From positions 1 to 13,388 of the forward strand of contig CADBSI010000072.1 of the NCBI GenBank assembly GCA_902797275.1: a stretch of DNA of 13,388 nt. Reading direction: 5' to 3'. Position 1 is the first letter of the stretch. The number at the start of each line of letters is the position of its first letter. The notes under the pieces were generated by a model. It did not search any database and had not been told where the DNA came from. It saw only the letters and a list, made by a program, of their open reading frames with translations. Below, in pieces: positions 5,410 to 13,388 of this stretch. The DNA is from an uncultured Erysipelotrichaceae bacterium. Its GTDB lineage: Bacteria > Bacillota_I > Bacilli_A > RF39 > UBA660. A program made the translations under genes and the position numbers.

Positions 5410-7528
5410 CTAATACCACCTTTTTTTCTTCAAAATCAATTTGCTTAGTTATTTTACTTGCATTTATCACTTTAACATCAATCTTAGTTCCTAAAGTAAA
5501 TACTCTATGAGTTCTAGAACCAACGGCAATTTCTCTTTCACTATCATATTCTATTCTTTCATCAAAAGTATCATATCTTATCATCCCTTCAACTAAATTA
5601 TCAAGTAAAACAAACATTCCATTTGAAGTTAATCCTGAAATTACCCCAGTAAATGAAGAACCTATATAGTTTTCCATATACTCAGCCATCTTCATTTTAT
5701 CAACTTCTCTTTCACATTCAATACTTGCTCTTTCTCTTTCGCTAGAAGTTAAGCAAATTTCATCAAGAATTTGTTCATAATGACGAATTTTTTCTTCAGT
5801 TATGCCATCTTTTGAAAAGAAATAATCATGAATTAAACGATGCGTTGTTGTATCAGGATATCTTCTAATTGGAGATGTAAAATGTGTATAATTACGAAGA
5901 GCTAAGGCAAAATGACCAATATTTTCCGTTTGATATTTAGCTTTAGCCATACAACTTAACATATAAGTTGATAAAACTTGGAAGGCTTCAGGCCTTTTTT
6001 CTTCAATTATTTTAATTATTCTTTGAATAGTATGTTGATTAATATTATTTAAATTATCTTTAACTGTAATTCCTAATATTTCTAAAACTTTAAGAAATTT
6101 TCTTAGTCTTTCTTCATTTACACTACCATGAACTCGATATACTCCTGGTAAATTGCAATCACTTATATAAGTAGCAACAGCTTCGTTAGCTAAAATCATG
6201 AAATCTTCAATTAATTTTTCTCCCGTTCCTCGAGATCTTCTTTTAATATCTAAAACATTACCTTCTTCATCTACAACTATCTTAGCTTCATCAACCGAAA
6301 AATCAATATAGCCTTGTCTTATTTTTCTTTTTCTAACAATACTTGCTAATTCTTGCATTAATTTTAAAGTAGGAACAAATTCTTCATACCCTTCAGGAGT
6401 AATTCCTTGTTCTAAAATTTCATTAACATGATTATAAGTCATTTGTTTTCTTGATCTAATAACTGATGGATAAATATCATAATTAACAAAATTACTCTTA
6501 GGATCTAATTCCATCATACAAGTAAGAGCTAATCTATCAACTTCTGGATTTAACGAACATATTCCATTTGATAATTGATGAGGAAGCATTGGTACAACTC
6601 GATCAGCTAAATAAACACTGGTTCCTCTTTTTCTAGCTTCTTCATCAAGAGGTGTATTTTCTCTAACATAATAAGAAACATCAGCAATATGAACTCCTAA
6701 CATATAATTACCATTTGAAAGACGTTCTAGGCTAATTGCATCATCTATATCTTTAGTATCATCACCATCAATGGTAAAAATTTCTTTATCTCTTAAATCA
6801 CGACGACCTTCTAAATCGCTTTCTAAAACCTCAGTTGGAATAGTTTCAAGTTGCTTTAAAACTTCATCATTAAAAGTTGTTTCAAAGTCATGCTCTGCTA
6901 AAACACATTCGATATCAATTCCTGGATCGTTTTTATGACCAATTCTTGTTAAATACAAGGCTTCATAAGCATCATCCATCATTTTAACAGTTATTAAATC
7001 TCCAGCAACAAGTCTTTTAGTATCACCTTTTAAAGGAATTAAATCTTTATTTTTTAAAGTATGTAAACGAATAAAGCATCTATGATTTTTAATAACAACT
7101 TCTCCTACTTTACTCTTATTACTACGTTTTAAAACTTTAACTATCTTGCCTTCACAATTCTTGGTATTTAAAGCTCCTTTAGTAATTTTAACTAATACCA
7201 AGTCATCTTGCATGGCACTACCTTTATAATCACCTGGTATAAAGATATCTTCAGCTAAATTATTAACCCGAACAAAACCATATTCTCCTTTAGTAGCATC
7301 AAAGAAACCTTTATACATGTCTAAAGAAGCATCAGAATCTGAAAAATTCATATATCTTCCATGCTTAGTCATATATAAATCATATTCATTAACCATCTCT
7401 TGAATAGTTTCCATTACTAAACTATCTAATGATTTATCATAATTAAGAGCTTTTATAATATCAATGGCTTCTCTTGCCTTTTTATCACTTAATAATTCTG
7501 TTATCTCTTTTTTAATTTCATCTTTCAT
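5369..7528 (-). CDS. rnr: Ribonuclease R, 3'-to-5' exoribonuclease
   Basis: RNase R degrades structured RNA from the 3' end and, with SmpB and tmRNA, clears non-stop mRNAs. From the ATG at 7528 the product is 719 aa. In order: an N-terminal winged-helix-like region (about 1-60), two cold-shock-type RNA-binding domains (about 70-205), the RNB catalytic domain with DGDDTKDIDDA (aspartates 254, 260, 262 and 263), the signature THFTSPIRRYPD (548-559), an S1 domain (about 621-701) and a short Lys-rich tail. A GTG 12 bases upstream (7540) is in frame but directly abuts the AGGAG site. The ATG lies 11 bases past it, so I prefer the ATG, though the spacing is long. The gene leads an operon with the capA-like gene and smpB. 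Confidence 0.96.
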   Translation of the reverse strand: MKDEIKKEITELLSDKKAREAIDIIKALNYDKSLDSLVMETIQEMVNEYDLYMTKHGRYMNFSDSDASLDMYKGFFDATKGEYGFVRVNNLAEDIFIPGDYKGSAMQDDLVLVKITKGALNTKNCEGKIVKVLKRSNKSKVGEVVIKNHRCFIRLHTLKNKDLIPLKGDTKRLVAGDLITVKMMDDAYEALYLTRIGHKNDPGIDIECVLAEHDFETTFNDEVLKQLETIPTEVLESDLEGRRDLRDKEIFTIDGDDTKDIDDAISLERLSNGNYMLGVHIADVSYYVRENTPLDEEARKRGTSVYLADRVVPMLPHQLSNGICSLNPEVDRLALTCMMELDPKSNFVNYDIYPSVIRSRKQMTYNHVNEILEQGITPEGYEEFVPTLKLMQELASIVRKRKIRQGYIDFSVDEAKIVVDEEGNVLDIKRRSRGTGEKLIEDFMILANEAVATYISDCNLPGVYRVHGSVNEERLRKFLKVLEILGITVKDNLNNINQHTIQRIIKIIEEKRPEAFQVLSTYMLSCMAKAKYQTENIGHFALALRNYTHFTSPIRRYPDTTTHRLIHDYFFSKDGITEEKIRHYEQILDEICLTSSERERASIECEREVDKMKMAEYMENYIGSSFTGVISGLTSNGMFVLLDNLVEGMIRYDTFDERIEYDSEREIAVGSRTHRVFTLGTKIDVKVINASKITKQIDFEEKKVVLDEEREKEKIKKKY

Positions 7529-7554
7529 ATTTAATTGCACTCCTAACTAATTTA

Positions 7555-7583
7555 AGTATATCATGAATAAAACTACTTGTAAA
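7555..7583 (-). promoter_or_regulatory. Promoter of the rnr operon
   Basis: On the minus strand, TTTACA (7578-7583), a 17-base spacer and TATACT (7555-7560), preceded by TGA, which gives an extended -10. The start would be near 7548, leaving a leader of about 20 bases before the ATG at 7528. Confidence 0.8.
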
Positions 7584-7672
7584 TTTAAGTTTGAAGAAAA
7601 TAAAAAAAATCTTAATTTTCTAAGTAAATACATTTTAATTATTAATAGCAATTATTTTAAAAATTTTATATA

Positions 7673-7710
7673 AAAAAATAATTCAGCTAAACCAAATTAT
7701 TTTTTATTTT
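7673..7710. terminator. A/T-only hairpin downstream of mutS, possible terminator
   Basis: AAAAAATAATT (7673-7683) pairs perfectly with AATTATTTTTT (7695-7705) around an 11-base loop. T-runs lie in and after the stem on both strands. It is well placed to end the mutS transcript, 28 bases past the stop codon. All 11 pairs are A:T, so the hairpin is weak and the call is tentative. Confidence 0.5.
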
Positions 7711-7732
7711 TTTATATCATGCTTAAATTTAT

Positions 7733-10255
7733 TTATAATTCCTTTTTCAAGTCATTTAAAAGATTTAAAGCATCAAGAGGAGTTATTTCCATAATATTAA
7801 TTGCTTTTAGTTTTTCTTCTACTTTACTTGGAGTTGGTTCAAAGTTAAAACTTGTTTGCACAACTTCGGTTTTTAAAGCTTTTTTAGGTTTAGTTTCATA
7901 GGTATTTAAAACTTCTTCAGCTTTTTTTATAACACTTTCGGGTAGTTTTGCAAGGGATGCAACATTAATACCATAACTTTTAGAAACGGCTCCCTCTACT
8001 ACTTTATGTAAAAAAGTTATATTACCATTTTCTTCTAAAGCGCTAACATGAACATTTTTTACTCTTTTTAAATTTTTACAAAGAGTGGTTAATTCATGGT
8101 AATGGGTTGAAAACAAGGTTTTGGCATGGATTGTATTATGAATATATTCAAGTATTGCATAAGCAAGACTCATTCCATCATAAGTTGCTGTTCCCCTGCC
8201 AAGTTCATCAAATAAAATTAAACTATTTTTAGTAGCATTTGTAAGAGCATAATTAGCTTCTTTCATTTCTACCATGAAGGTTGATTCTCCACTTACTAAA
8301 TCATCACTTGCTCCAATTCTTGTAAATATCTTATCAAATATTGGAATAGAACAACTTTTACAAGGAACAAATGAACCAATTTGAGCCATGATTACGATAA
8401 TTGCAAGTTGACGCATGTAAGTAGATTTACCAGCCATATTAGGCCCTGTTATAAGTAAACAATCACAATCATCCATAATAATATCATTAGGTACATAATC
8501 AACTTTATTAACCGCTTCAACTACTGGATGACGTCCTTCAATTATTTTAATTTCATGATTATTATTAAAAGTTGGTCTTACTAAATTATATTTATCTGCA
8601 ATCGTCGCTAAAGAAATTAATAAATCTATTTCACTGATAATAGAACTTACTTCTTGAATTTTACTAGTATATTTATTAACTTCTAATCTAATATTACTAA
8701 ATAATTCATATTCTAGATTAATTATTTTTTCACTAGCACCTTCAATTATTTGTTCTTTTTCTTTTAGAGCTTCATTTATATATCTTTCCCCTGTTGTTAG
8801 AGTTTGTTTTCTAATATAACCATATTCTGGTTTTACTTGCGAAATACTACCTTTACTAACTTCTATATAATAACCAAATACTTTGTTATAACCAATTTTT
8901 AAATTCTTTATTCCGGTTTTTCTTCTTTCTTCCTCTTCTTGTAAAAGAATAAAATCTTGACTATTATTTTTAATTTTACGAAGCTTATCTAACTCTTCAT
9001 CAAAACCATCTAGTATAAGACCACCTTCTTTTAAAGTTAAAGGAGCATTTGGATTAATACTTCTTCTTAAAAGATCAGTTAATTCATCTAAAGTTTCTAA
9101 GTTTTTATCATAATTAATTTTTATAAGTTCTTCTTTTATACTTGGTAAAACATCAAGTGATTTCAAAAGTTGATACATATCTCTTGCATTTAAATTACCA
9201 TAGCTAATTCGACCAATTAATCTTTCTAAATCATATATTTCATTTAAAGATGTTGTAAGATTTTCTTTAACTAAAAAATTTTTTCTTAAAGAATCTATAT
9301 AATTAAAACGTCTTTCAATTAAATCTAAATTGGTAAATGGTGATACTAAATTTTGTTTTAAAAGTCTACTTCCCATGGCAGTTTTAGTTTTATCCATTAA
9401 CCAAAGAAGAGAATTATTTCTTGAATTATCACGAATTGTTTCAGTTAATTCAAGATTTTTCTTAGTATGATAATCAAATATTAAATGATCATTTTCATTA
9501 TTTAAGACAACTTTTTTCAAGTATTTTAAATTAGTTTTTTTAGTCTTGGTAATATATGTTAATAAATGTTTAATCGAGGTAATTAATCTTAAATCATTAA
9601 CACCTGAATAAATATAATCATATGTTTCATATTCTTCAACTTCATCAGTTATAGTTATTAAAATATTATAATTATTTTTTAAATTATATAAAATTTCTCG
9701 ATTAACCTCAGAGTTCACAATTACTTCTTTAATGCTTAAATTAATAAGTTCTCGGTATAAAGATTCTTCATCTTTTAAAATAATTGAATAGATATCACCA
9801 GTTGAAATATCAGCATAAGTAAAAGCGTAGCAATCTTTAAAAGCATAAATACTAGCAATATAATTAAATTCATTAGCATAGTTTAAGTTATCTAAAAGAG
9901 TACCTCTTGTTATTACTTGAACAATATCTCTTTCTACCATACCTTTAGATTCTTTAGGATCTGTTAATTGTTCACAAATAGCAACTTTATAACCTTTATC
10001 AATTAGTTTAGAAACATAACTTTGATATGCATGATATGGTACACCACACATAGGAACCCTTTCAGATAAACCAGCTTGTCTACCTGTTAAAGTTAAGCTT
10101 AATTCTTTACTAACTGTTTCGGCATCTTCAAAAAACATTTCATAAAAATCCCCTAGGCGAAAAAAGATAATTGTATCTTCATAATTATCTTTAATTTCCA
10201 TATATTTAGCCATCATTGGAGCTAGTTTACTTCTATCTACTTCACATCTTTTCAT
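7733..10255 (-). CDS. mutS: DNA mismatch repair protein MutS
   Basis: MutS recognises base mismatches and small loops and starts repair with MutL. The 840-aa length is normal. The mismatch-recognition domain carries FYE (37-39), the Phe-x-Glu motif that wedges into the mismatch. Connector, lever and clamp regions follow (to about 560). The ATPase domain has Walker A GPNMAGKST (604-612), Walker B LILFDELGRG (679-688) and the conserved FSTHYHEL (715-722). After a linker, the C-terminus (MEITPLDALNLLNDL) matches the helix-turn-helix dimerisation region. QTSFNF (800-805) in that linker sits where Bacillus MutS has its beta-clamp-binding motif; it is a plausible but non-canonical version. AGGTG lies five bases before the ATG. 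mutL, a common neighbour, is not in the window. Confidence 0.98.
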   Translation of the reverse strand: MKRCEVDRSKLAPMMAKYMEIKDNYEDTIIFFRLGDFYEMFFEDAETVSKELSLTLTGRQAGLSERVPMCGVPYHAYQSYVSKLIDKGYKVAICEQLTDPKESKGMVERDIVQVITRGTLLDNLNYANEFNYIASIYAFKDCYAFTYADISTGDIYSIILKDEESLYRELINLSIKEVIVNSEVNREILYNLKNNYNILITITDEVEEYETYDYIYSGVNDLRLITSIKHLLTYITKTKKTNLKYLKKVVLNNENDHLIFDYHTKKNLELTETIRDNSRNNSLLWLMDKTKTAMGSRLLKQNLVSPFTNLDLIERRFNYIDSLRKNFLVKENLTTSLNEIYDLERLIGRISYGNLNARDMYQLLKSLDVLPSIKEELIKINYDKNLETLDELTDLLRRSINPNAPLTLKEGGLILDGFDEELDKLRKIKNNSQDFILLQEEEERRKTGIKNLKIGYNKVFGYYIEVSKGSISQVKPEYGYIRKQTLTTGERYINEALKEKEQIIEGASEKIINLEYELFSNIRLEVNKYTSKIQEVSSIISEIDLLISLATIADKYNLVRPTFNNNHEIKIIEGRHPVVEAVNKVDYVPNDIIMDDCDCLLITGPNMAGKSTYMRQLAIIVIMAQIGSFVPCKSCSIPIFDKIFTRIGASDDLVSGESTFMVEMKEANYALTNATKNSLILFDELGRGTATYDGMSLAYAILEYIHNTIHAKTLFSTHYHELTTLCKNLKRVKNVHVSALEENGNITFLHKVVEGAVSKSYGINVASLAKLPESVIKKAEEVLNTYETKPKKALKTEVVQTSFNFEPTPSKVEEKLKAINIMEITPLDALNLLNDLKKEL

Positions 10256-10275
10256 AATTCACCTATCAATAATGT

Positions 10276-10304
10276 ATTATAGCAATACTTGGACAAAATT
10301 ACAA
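10276..10304 (-). promoter_or_regulatory. Promoter of mutS in the lon-mutS gap
   Basis: On the minus strand, TTGTAA (10299-10304), a 17-base spacer and TATAAT (10276-10281) preceded by TGC, an extended -10. mutS can therefore be transcribed alone. No clear terminator separates lon from it in the 72-base gap, so read-through from lon is also likely. Confidence 0.7.
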
Positions 10305-10327
10305 AGAAAAAAGCTCTACTTGACACA

Positions 10328-12619
10328 TTATTTTGTTAATGGGGCAAACAAAGCTTCATAGATTTCTTGATAATCTGATACATATATTATTTCAATTTTA
10401 TCTTTATACCAAACTTCTAATTCTTCGATTTCTTCTTTATTAGCAAGAGGTAAATAAATTTTAGTTATTTGATTATTTAGAGCTGCAATTAATTTTTCTT
10501 TTAAACCGCCTACTTTTAAAATATTTCCAGTTAAAGTTGCTTCACCTGACATTGATATTTCTTTTTCAATTACTTGTTTTTTTAGATGAGATAAAATGGC
10601 TGTTATAACAGTTATTCCAGCACTTGGTCCATCTTTTTTAATAGCACCTGATGGAACATGGACTTGAAAATCATTTTTAAGTAAATCATTTTTTTCAAGG
10701 TCAAATTCTTTGTATCTACTTTTAATATAGCCAAATGCTACTTCAATTGATTCTTGCATAATTTCACCAATTAAACCAGTTATTTTTATATTACCAGATC
10801 CTGGATATGATACAACTTCTATTTTTACAATATCACCACCATATGGTGTATATGATAAACCAGTTATAACTCCTACTTTGTTAGTAATATTTTTATTTAC
10901 TTGATATTTTGGTATTCCTAAAATATTTTCTAAGTTTTTATTAGGATCAAGTTTTTTCTTACCTTCTATTTTATTGCAAGTAAATTTTCTACAAACTGTT
11001 CTAATAGTTCTTTCAAGACCTCTTACGCCGCTTTCTTCCGTGTAATTTCTAATAATAGTTGTAATGGTTTTATTAGTTAAACTTAATTCATCAACTGGTA
11101 TTTTTAACTCTTCTAATATTTTTGGTAAAATATAATCTCTTGCTATTTTTATTTTATCGTATTCAGTGTAGCTTCCAAGTTCAATTATTTCCATTCGATC
11201 TTTTAATTCAGGTGGTATTTTATCTTGATAGTTAGCCGTTAAAATAAACATTACTTTGGATAAATCAAATTCTTCATCAATAAAATGATCAACAAAACGA
11301 TTGTTAAGACCTTTATCAAGTACTTCAAGAAGAGCACTGGCTGGATCTCCTTTTATATCTTTAGTCATTTTATCAACTTCATCAATAATAAATACTGGGT
11401 TATTAACGCCAATTTTTTGAATACTAGACATGATTTTACCAGGTGCTGCTCCAACATAGGTTCTTCTGTGTCCTATTATTTCAGCCTCATCATTTACACC
11501 ACCAACGGATATTTTTACCCATCTTCGATTTAAGGCTTTAGCAATACTTAAAGCAATACTTGTTTTTCCAACTCCTGGAGGACCTACTAAGCATAAAATT
11601 GGAACATCTATATCACTACCACTAAAACTTCTAAGCATAATATATTCTAGAATTCGATCTTTTGCTTCTTTTAAACCAAAATGGTTTGCTTCTAAAACTT
11701 CTTTAACATTAGCTAAATTTGTTTCTTCTACACTACTTTTATTCCATGGCAAGTTAAGTAAAATATCAATATAATTTCTTATTATTCCAATTTCTGGAGA
11801 ATTGCTATTACAACTTTTATAGCGATTTGTTTCTATTTCTAAACGTTTTTTTATACCTTTTGGAGCATCTAATTCTTTTATTTTCTTTTGAATTAAAGCT
11901 ATTTCATCTGTTTCATCAAGATGTAATTCTTCTTTGATAGTTGCTAGTTTTTCTTTTAAATAAAATTCTTTTTGACTACTATCTAATTTTTTATTTACTT
12001 TTATATCTATTTCTTGTTCTATGTTAATAATAGATTTTTCATATTCTAAGTCATCAAGCAACATTTTAAGTCTTTTAATTGATGATATTTCTTTTAAGTA
12101 TTTAAGTTTCCTGTTATGAGTAAGTGGAAGTAAACCAACTATTACATCAGTTAATTTATTAATATTATGAATTTCTTTTACTTCATCAAAAGAGGAATCG
12201 TTGGTAAGTTTGATATAGGAGTCTAAACTTTTATATAGAGTTCTTGACATAGCAATTTCTTCAATTGGATCAATTTCTTCAGTTGAAGCCATCGAAATGG
12301 ATGCTTCATACATCATATCTTCTTCTTTGATATCATGAACAATTGCTCTTTTAAGTCCTTTTAATACTACACGCATGTTTCCATTTGGCATATCAATTTT
12401 AAATTTAATTCTTGCAACTATTCCAATATTTATATTAGTTTTAGCTTCCAAATTATCTGTTTGTTTTTGATGAATGATAAATAAGCAGTTATCAAAGCAA
12501 CTTTCTGCTAAAGAGATAGTTTGTTTAAAGTTAGCATCAGAGAATTCTATTTTTGTCTCTGTGTAGGGAAATATTTCATGATTTTTTATAAACAACATTG
12601 GTAAATTAGTTTTTATCAC
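10328..12619 (-). CDS. lon: ATP-dependent protease Lon
   Basis: Lon unfolds and degrades damaged and regulatory proteins in the cytoplasm as a homohexamer. The 763-aa product has an N-terminal LON substrate-binding domain (about 1-195, starting LPMLFIKNHEIFP) and a helical linker. The AAA+ module has Walker A GPPGVGKT (346-353), Walker B VFIIDEVDK (409-417) and the nearby HRRTYVGAAPGKI block. The C-terminal protease domain has catalytic S666 in KDGPSAGIT and K709 in GGLKEK; the 43-residue spacing matches E. coli Lon (S679/K722). The start is GTG at 12619, well supported by GAGGAGGG about six bases upstream. No membrane segment, so this is LonA. I see no CtsR or CIRCE operator at its promoter. 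Confidence 0.98.
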   Translation of the reverse strand: MIKTNLPMLFIKNHEIFPYTETKIEFSDANFKQTISLAESCFDNCLFIIHQKQTDNLEAKTNINIGIVARIKFKIDMPNGNMRVVLKGLKRAIVHDIKEEDMMYEASISMASTEEIDPIEEIAMSRTLYKSLDSYIKLTNDSSFDEVKEIHNINKLTDVIVGLLPLTHNRKLKYLKEISSIKRLKMLLDDLEYEKSIINIEQEIDIKVNKKLDSSQKEFYLKEKLATIKEELHLDETDEIALIQKKIKELDAPKGIKKRLEIETNRYKSCNSNSPEIGIIRNYIDILLNLPWNKSSVEETNLANVKEVLEANHFGLKEAKDRILEYIMLRSFSGSDIDVPILCLVGPPGVGKTSIALSIAKALNRRWVKISVGGVNDEAEIIGHRRTYVGAAPGKIMSSIQKIGVNNPVFIIDEVDKMTKDIKGDPASALLEVLDKGLNNRFVDHFIDEEFDLSKVMFILTANYQDKIPPELKDRMEIIELGSYTEYDKIKIARDYILPKILEELKIPVDELSLTNKTITTIIRNYTEESGVRGLERTIRTVCRKFTCNKIEGKKKLDPNKNLENILGIPKYQVNKNITNKVGVITGLSYTPYGGDIVKIEVVSYPGSGNIKITGLIGEIMQESIEVAFGYIKSRYKEFDLEKNDLLKNDFQVHVPSGAIKKDGPSAGITVITAILSHLKKQVIEKEISMSGEATLTGNILKVGGLKEKLIAALNNQITKIYLPLANKEEIEELEVWYKDKIEIIYVSDYQEIYEALFAPLTK

Positions 12620-12652
12620 GAATATCCCTCCTCATTAATAAATTTGCTTTTT

Positions 12653-12681
12653 ATTATAACGACCAAAAGAACAAAAAACAA
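12653..12681 (-). promoter_or_regulatory. Probable promoter of lon
   Basis: On the minus strand, a consensus -10 TATAAT (12653-12658) with a 17-base spacer to a partial -35, TTGTTT (12676-12681). The leader would be about 27 bases and include the strong ribosome binding site. The region 12682-12783 between this and the tRNA promoter shows only AT-rich DNA. Confidence 0.6.
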
Positions 12682-12783
12682 GTTTTTTACAAGGAATTTA
12701 CATATTTAAATTTTTATCTTTTCTAAATTACCAAATTATGGAAAATTGCATAAAATAATAATGAAAAAAAGTGTAAATTTTTA

Positions 12784-12812
12784 TTGCTTTTTTGAAAATT
12801 ATTTGATATACT
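12784..12812 (+). promoter_or_regulatory. Promoter of the tRNA pair
   Basis: TTGCTT (12784-12789), a 17-base spacer and TATACT (12807-12812) with an extended TGA just before it. The start would be near 12819, about ten bases ahead of the first tRNA. Confidence 0.7.
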
Positions 12813-12829
12813 TGATTAGTAATTTGTTC

Positions 12830-12903
12830 GGGGTCATAGCCAAGTGGTAAGGCAGTGGACTGCAACTCCTTGATCGTTGGTTCAAATCCGACTGGCCCCT
12901 CCA
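12830..12903 (+). tRNA. tRNA-Cys (anticodon GCA)
   Basis: A 74-nt cloverleaf with encoded CCA. The acceptor GGGGTCA pairs with TGGCCCC (one G-T). The T arm is GTTGG-TTCAAAT-CCGAC. The anticodon loop CTGCAAC holds GCA at 12862-12864. The anticodon stem, GTGGA with TCCTT, contains a G-T wobble at 27-43 and a T-T mismatch at 28-42. All other conserved positions are present. Confidence 0.96.
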
Positions 12904-12906
12904 TTC

Positions 12907-12981
12907 GCAGATGTAGTACAATGGTTAGTATATGGCCTTGCCAAGGCTAGGATGCCGGTTCGATCCCGGTCATTTGCTCCA
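12907..12981 (+). tRNA. tRNA-Gly (anticodon GCC)
   Basis: A 75-nt cloverleaf with encoded CCA, only three bases after the tRNA-Cys gene, so the two are surely co-transcribed. The acceptor GCAGATG pairs with CATTTGC. The anticodon loop TTGCCAA holds GCC at 12940-12942 on the stem TGGCC/GGCTA. The T arm is CCGG-TTCGATC-CCGG. Confidence 0.97.
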
Positions 12982-12990
12982 TTTGAAATT

Positions 12991-13030
12991 AACTTACGAA
13001 CCTATTATGGTGTCGTAAGTTTTTTATTTT
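12991..13030 (+). terminator. Intrinsic terminator of the tRNA operon
   Basis: AACTTACGA (12991-12999) pairs with TCGTAAGTT (13013-13021). ACC/GGT (13000-13002 and 13009-13011) extends the stem past a one-base bulge (G13012), and a T-rich tail follows. Confidence 0.9.
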
Positions 13031-13065
13031 ACACTTGCAAATCGAGTTAAAAATATTGAAGAACT

Positions 13066-13326
13066 CTACCTTACTTTTGATTTGTCGTTTTTAATTAAAT
13101 GGCTTGCGAGATTTTTACTTCCAACTGTTATATATGTATTAGAAAATGTTGGATGAGTCTTGGATACGGCAGGATAGTAATAAAATTCGTTGAATTTGCG
13201 GTATAATTATATATAAGAAATGATAGCACTATAAATCCTTTATTTATAAGACATTAAATATAGTAATCTATCAATTCCTTTATCCTGCTTAATAGTTATT
13301 TTAGTATTTGCCAATATCCCGCTTTG
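13066..13326 (-). pseudogene. Possible decayed minus-strand reading frame after the tRNA operon
   Basis: The 367 bases after the tRNA terminator contain no intact gene. In one minus-strand frame, 13066-13326 is open except for two internal TAA codons (13240-13242 and 13207-13209). The last segment gives 46 codons ending at TAG 13066-13068 (it includes FNEFYYYPAVSKTHPTF). There is no credible start or ribosome binding site. The base composition looks less A/T-extreme than the intergenic DNA elsewhere, and the translated text looks protein-like. In DNA this AT-rich a 46-codon open stretch can occur by chance. I do not recognise the family; tRNA-adjacent sites often collect mobile-element remnants, but no such signature is visible. 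Confidence 0.25.
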
Positions 13327-13388
13327 TCAGAACCCATTCTTTCAATTATTAAATTATCTATTAATATTTTAAAATTCCTTTTAATGGT
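13296..13388 (-). CDS. Possible 3' end of a gene entering from the right edge
   Basis: A minus-strand frame is open from the window edge for 30 codons and stops at TAA 13296-13298. It ends ERMGSDKAGYWQILK. It could be the C-terminus of a gene lying to the right, or part of the same decayed gene as the neighbouring segment after a frameshift. No family recognised, and too short to judge. Confidence 0.25.
   Translation of the reverse strand, partial: TIKRNFKILIDNLIIERMGSDKAGYWQILK

Noticed and set aside
7529..7540. GTG start for rnr four codons upstream of the ATG
   Set aside because: The AGGAG site directly abuts the GTG, leaving no spacing. The ATG at 7528 is better placed, although its 11-base spacing is long.
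7719..7901. 60-codon plus-strand ORF over the end of mutS
   Set aside because: Antisense shadow of the well-conserved mutS C-terminus; no ribosome binding site.
11285..11533. 82-codon plus-strand ORF inside lon
   Set aside because: Antisense shadow of the conserved AAA+ domain of lon.
12620..12700. CtsR heat-shock operator at the lon promoter
   Set aside because: The only similar string on the lon strand reads TTTTGGTC, not the GGTCAAA-type repeat, and there is no second half-site.
13099..13206. 35-codon plus-strand ORF with three Cys near its N-terminus (MACEIFTSNCYICIRKC)
   Set aside because: No ribosome binding site and no promoter with a usable -35; it lies in the region with decayed minus-strand frames.
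12978..13388. Phage or island attachment site at tRNA-Gly
   Set aside because: No second copy of the tRNA 3' end and no integrase gene within the window.

Overview
The window reads as chromosomal DNA from a very AT-rich, low-G+C member of the Bacillota (Firmicutes), probably an uncultured Bacilli lineage with a small genome. The evidence is poly-A/T intergenic DNA, Lys/Asn/Ile-rich proteins, purine-rich Shine-Dalgarno sites (GGAGGG, AGGTG, AAGGTGG), sigma-A type promoters, several with an extended TGn -10 box, intrinsic terminators, tRNA genes with encoded CCA, and a class B sortase. Tryptophan is always TGG in the ORFs and one gene ends in TGA (2302-2304), so the standard bacterial code is used. 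This argues against Mycoplasma or Spiroplasma. I cannot name a genus.

Layout, left to right. (1) Positions 52-195 hold what looks like a stand-alone small RNA: a perfect -35 box, three perfect stems and a final terminator hairpin whose G-rich loop could pair with an upstream C-run. Its G+C is about 44% by my count, well above its surroundings. (2) A class B-like sortase follows on the minus strand (218-1048). It has the His and Cys of the active site, but Lys where Arg is expected. (3) A plus-strand operon (1384-3788) holds an unrecognised 306-aa protein, a RlmI-like SAM methyltransferase and a RluA-family pseudouridine synthase, with overlapping reading frames. (4) A convergent minus-strand operon (7528 down to 3793) holds rnr, capA-like and smpB, tightly packed. 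It shares one bidirectional terminator with the plus operon. (5) mutS and lon lie on the minus strand (7733-12619), each with its own promoter. (6) tRNA-Cys(GCA) and tRNA-Gly(GCC) sit on the plus strand with a promoter and terminator. (7) The last 367 bases hold no intact gene; they may hold a partial or decayed minus-strand reading frame.

Functionally this is mostly housekeeping. RNase R and SmpB both belong to trans-translation and non-stop mRNA clearance. Lon and MutS are protein and DNA quality control. The plus operon looks like RNA modification. The least explained items are the small RNA, the altered sortase active site, the unknown first gene of the RNA-modification operon and the capA-like gene lying between rnr and smpB.
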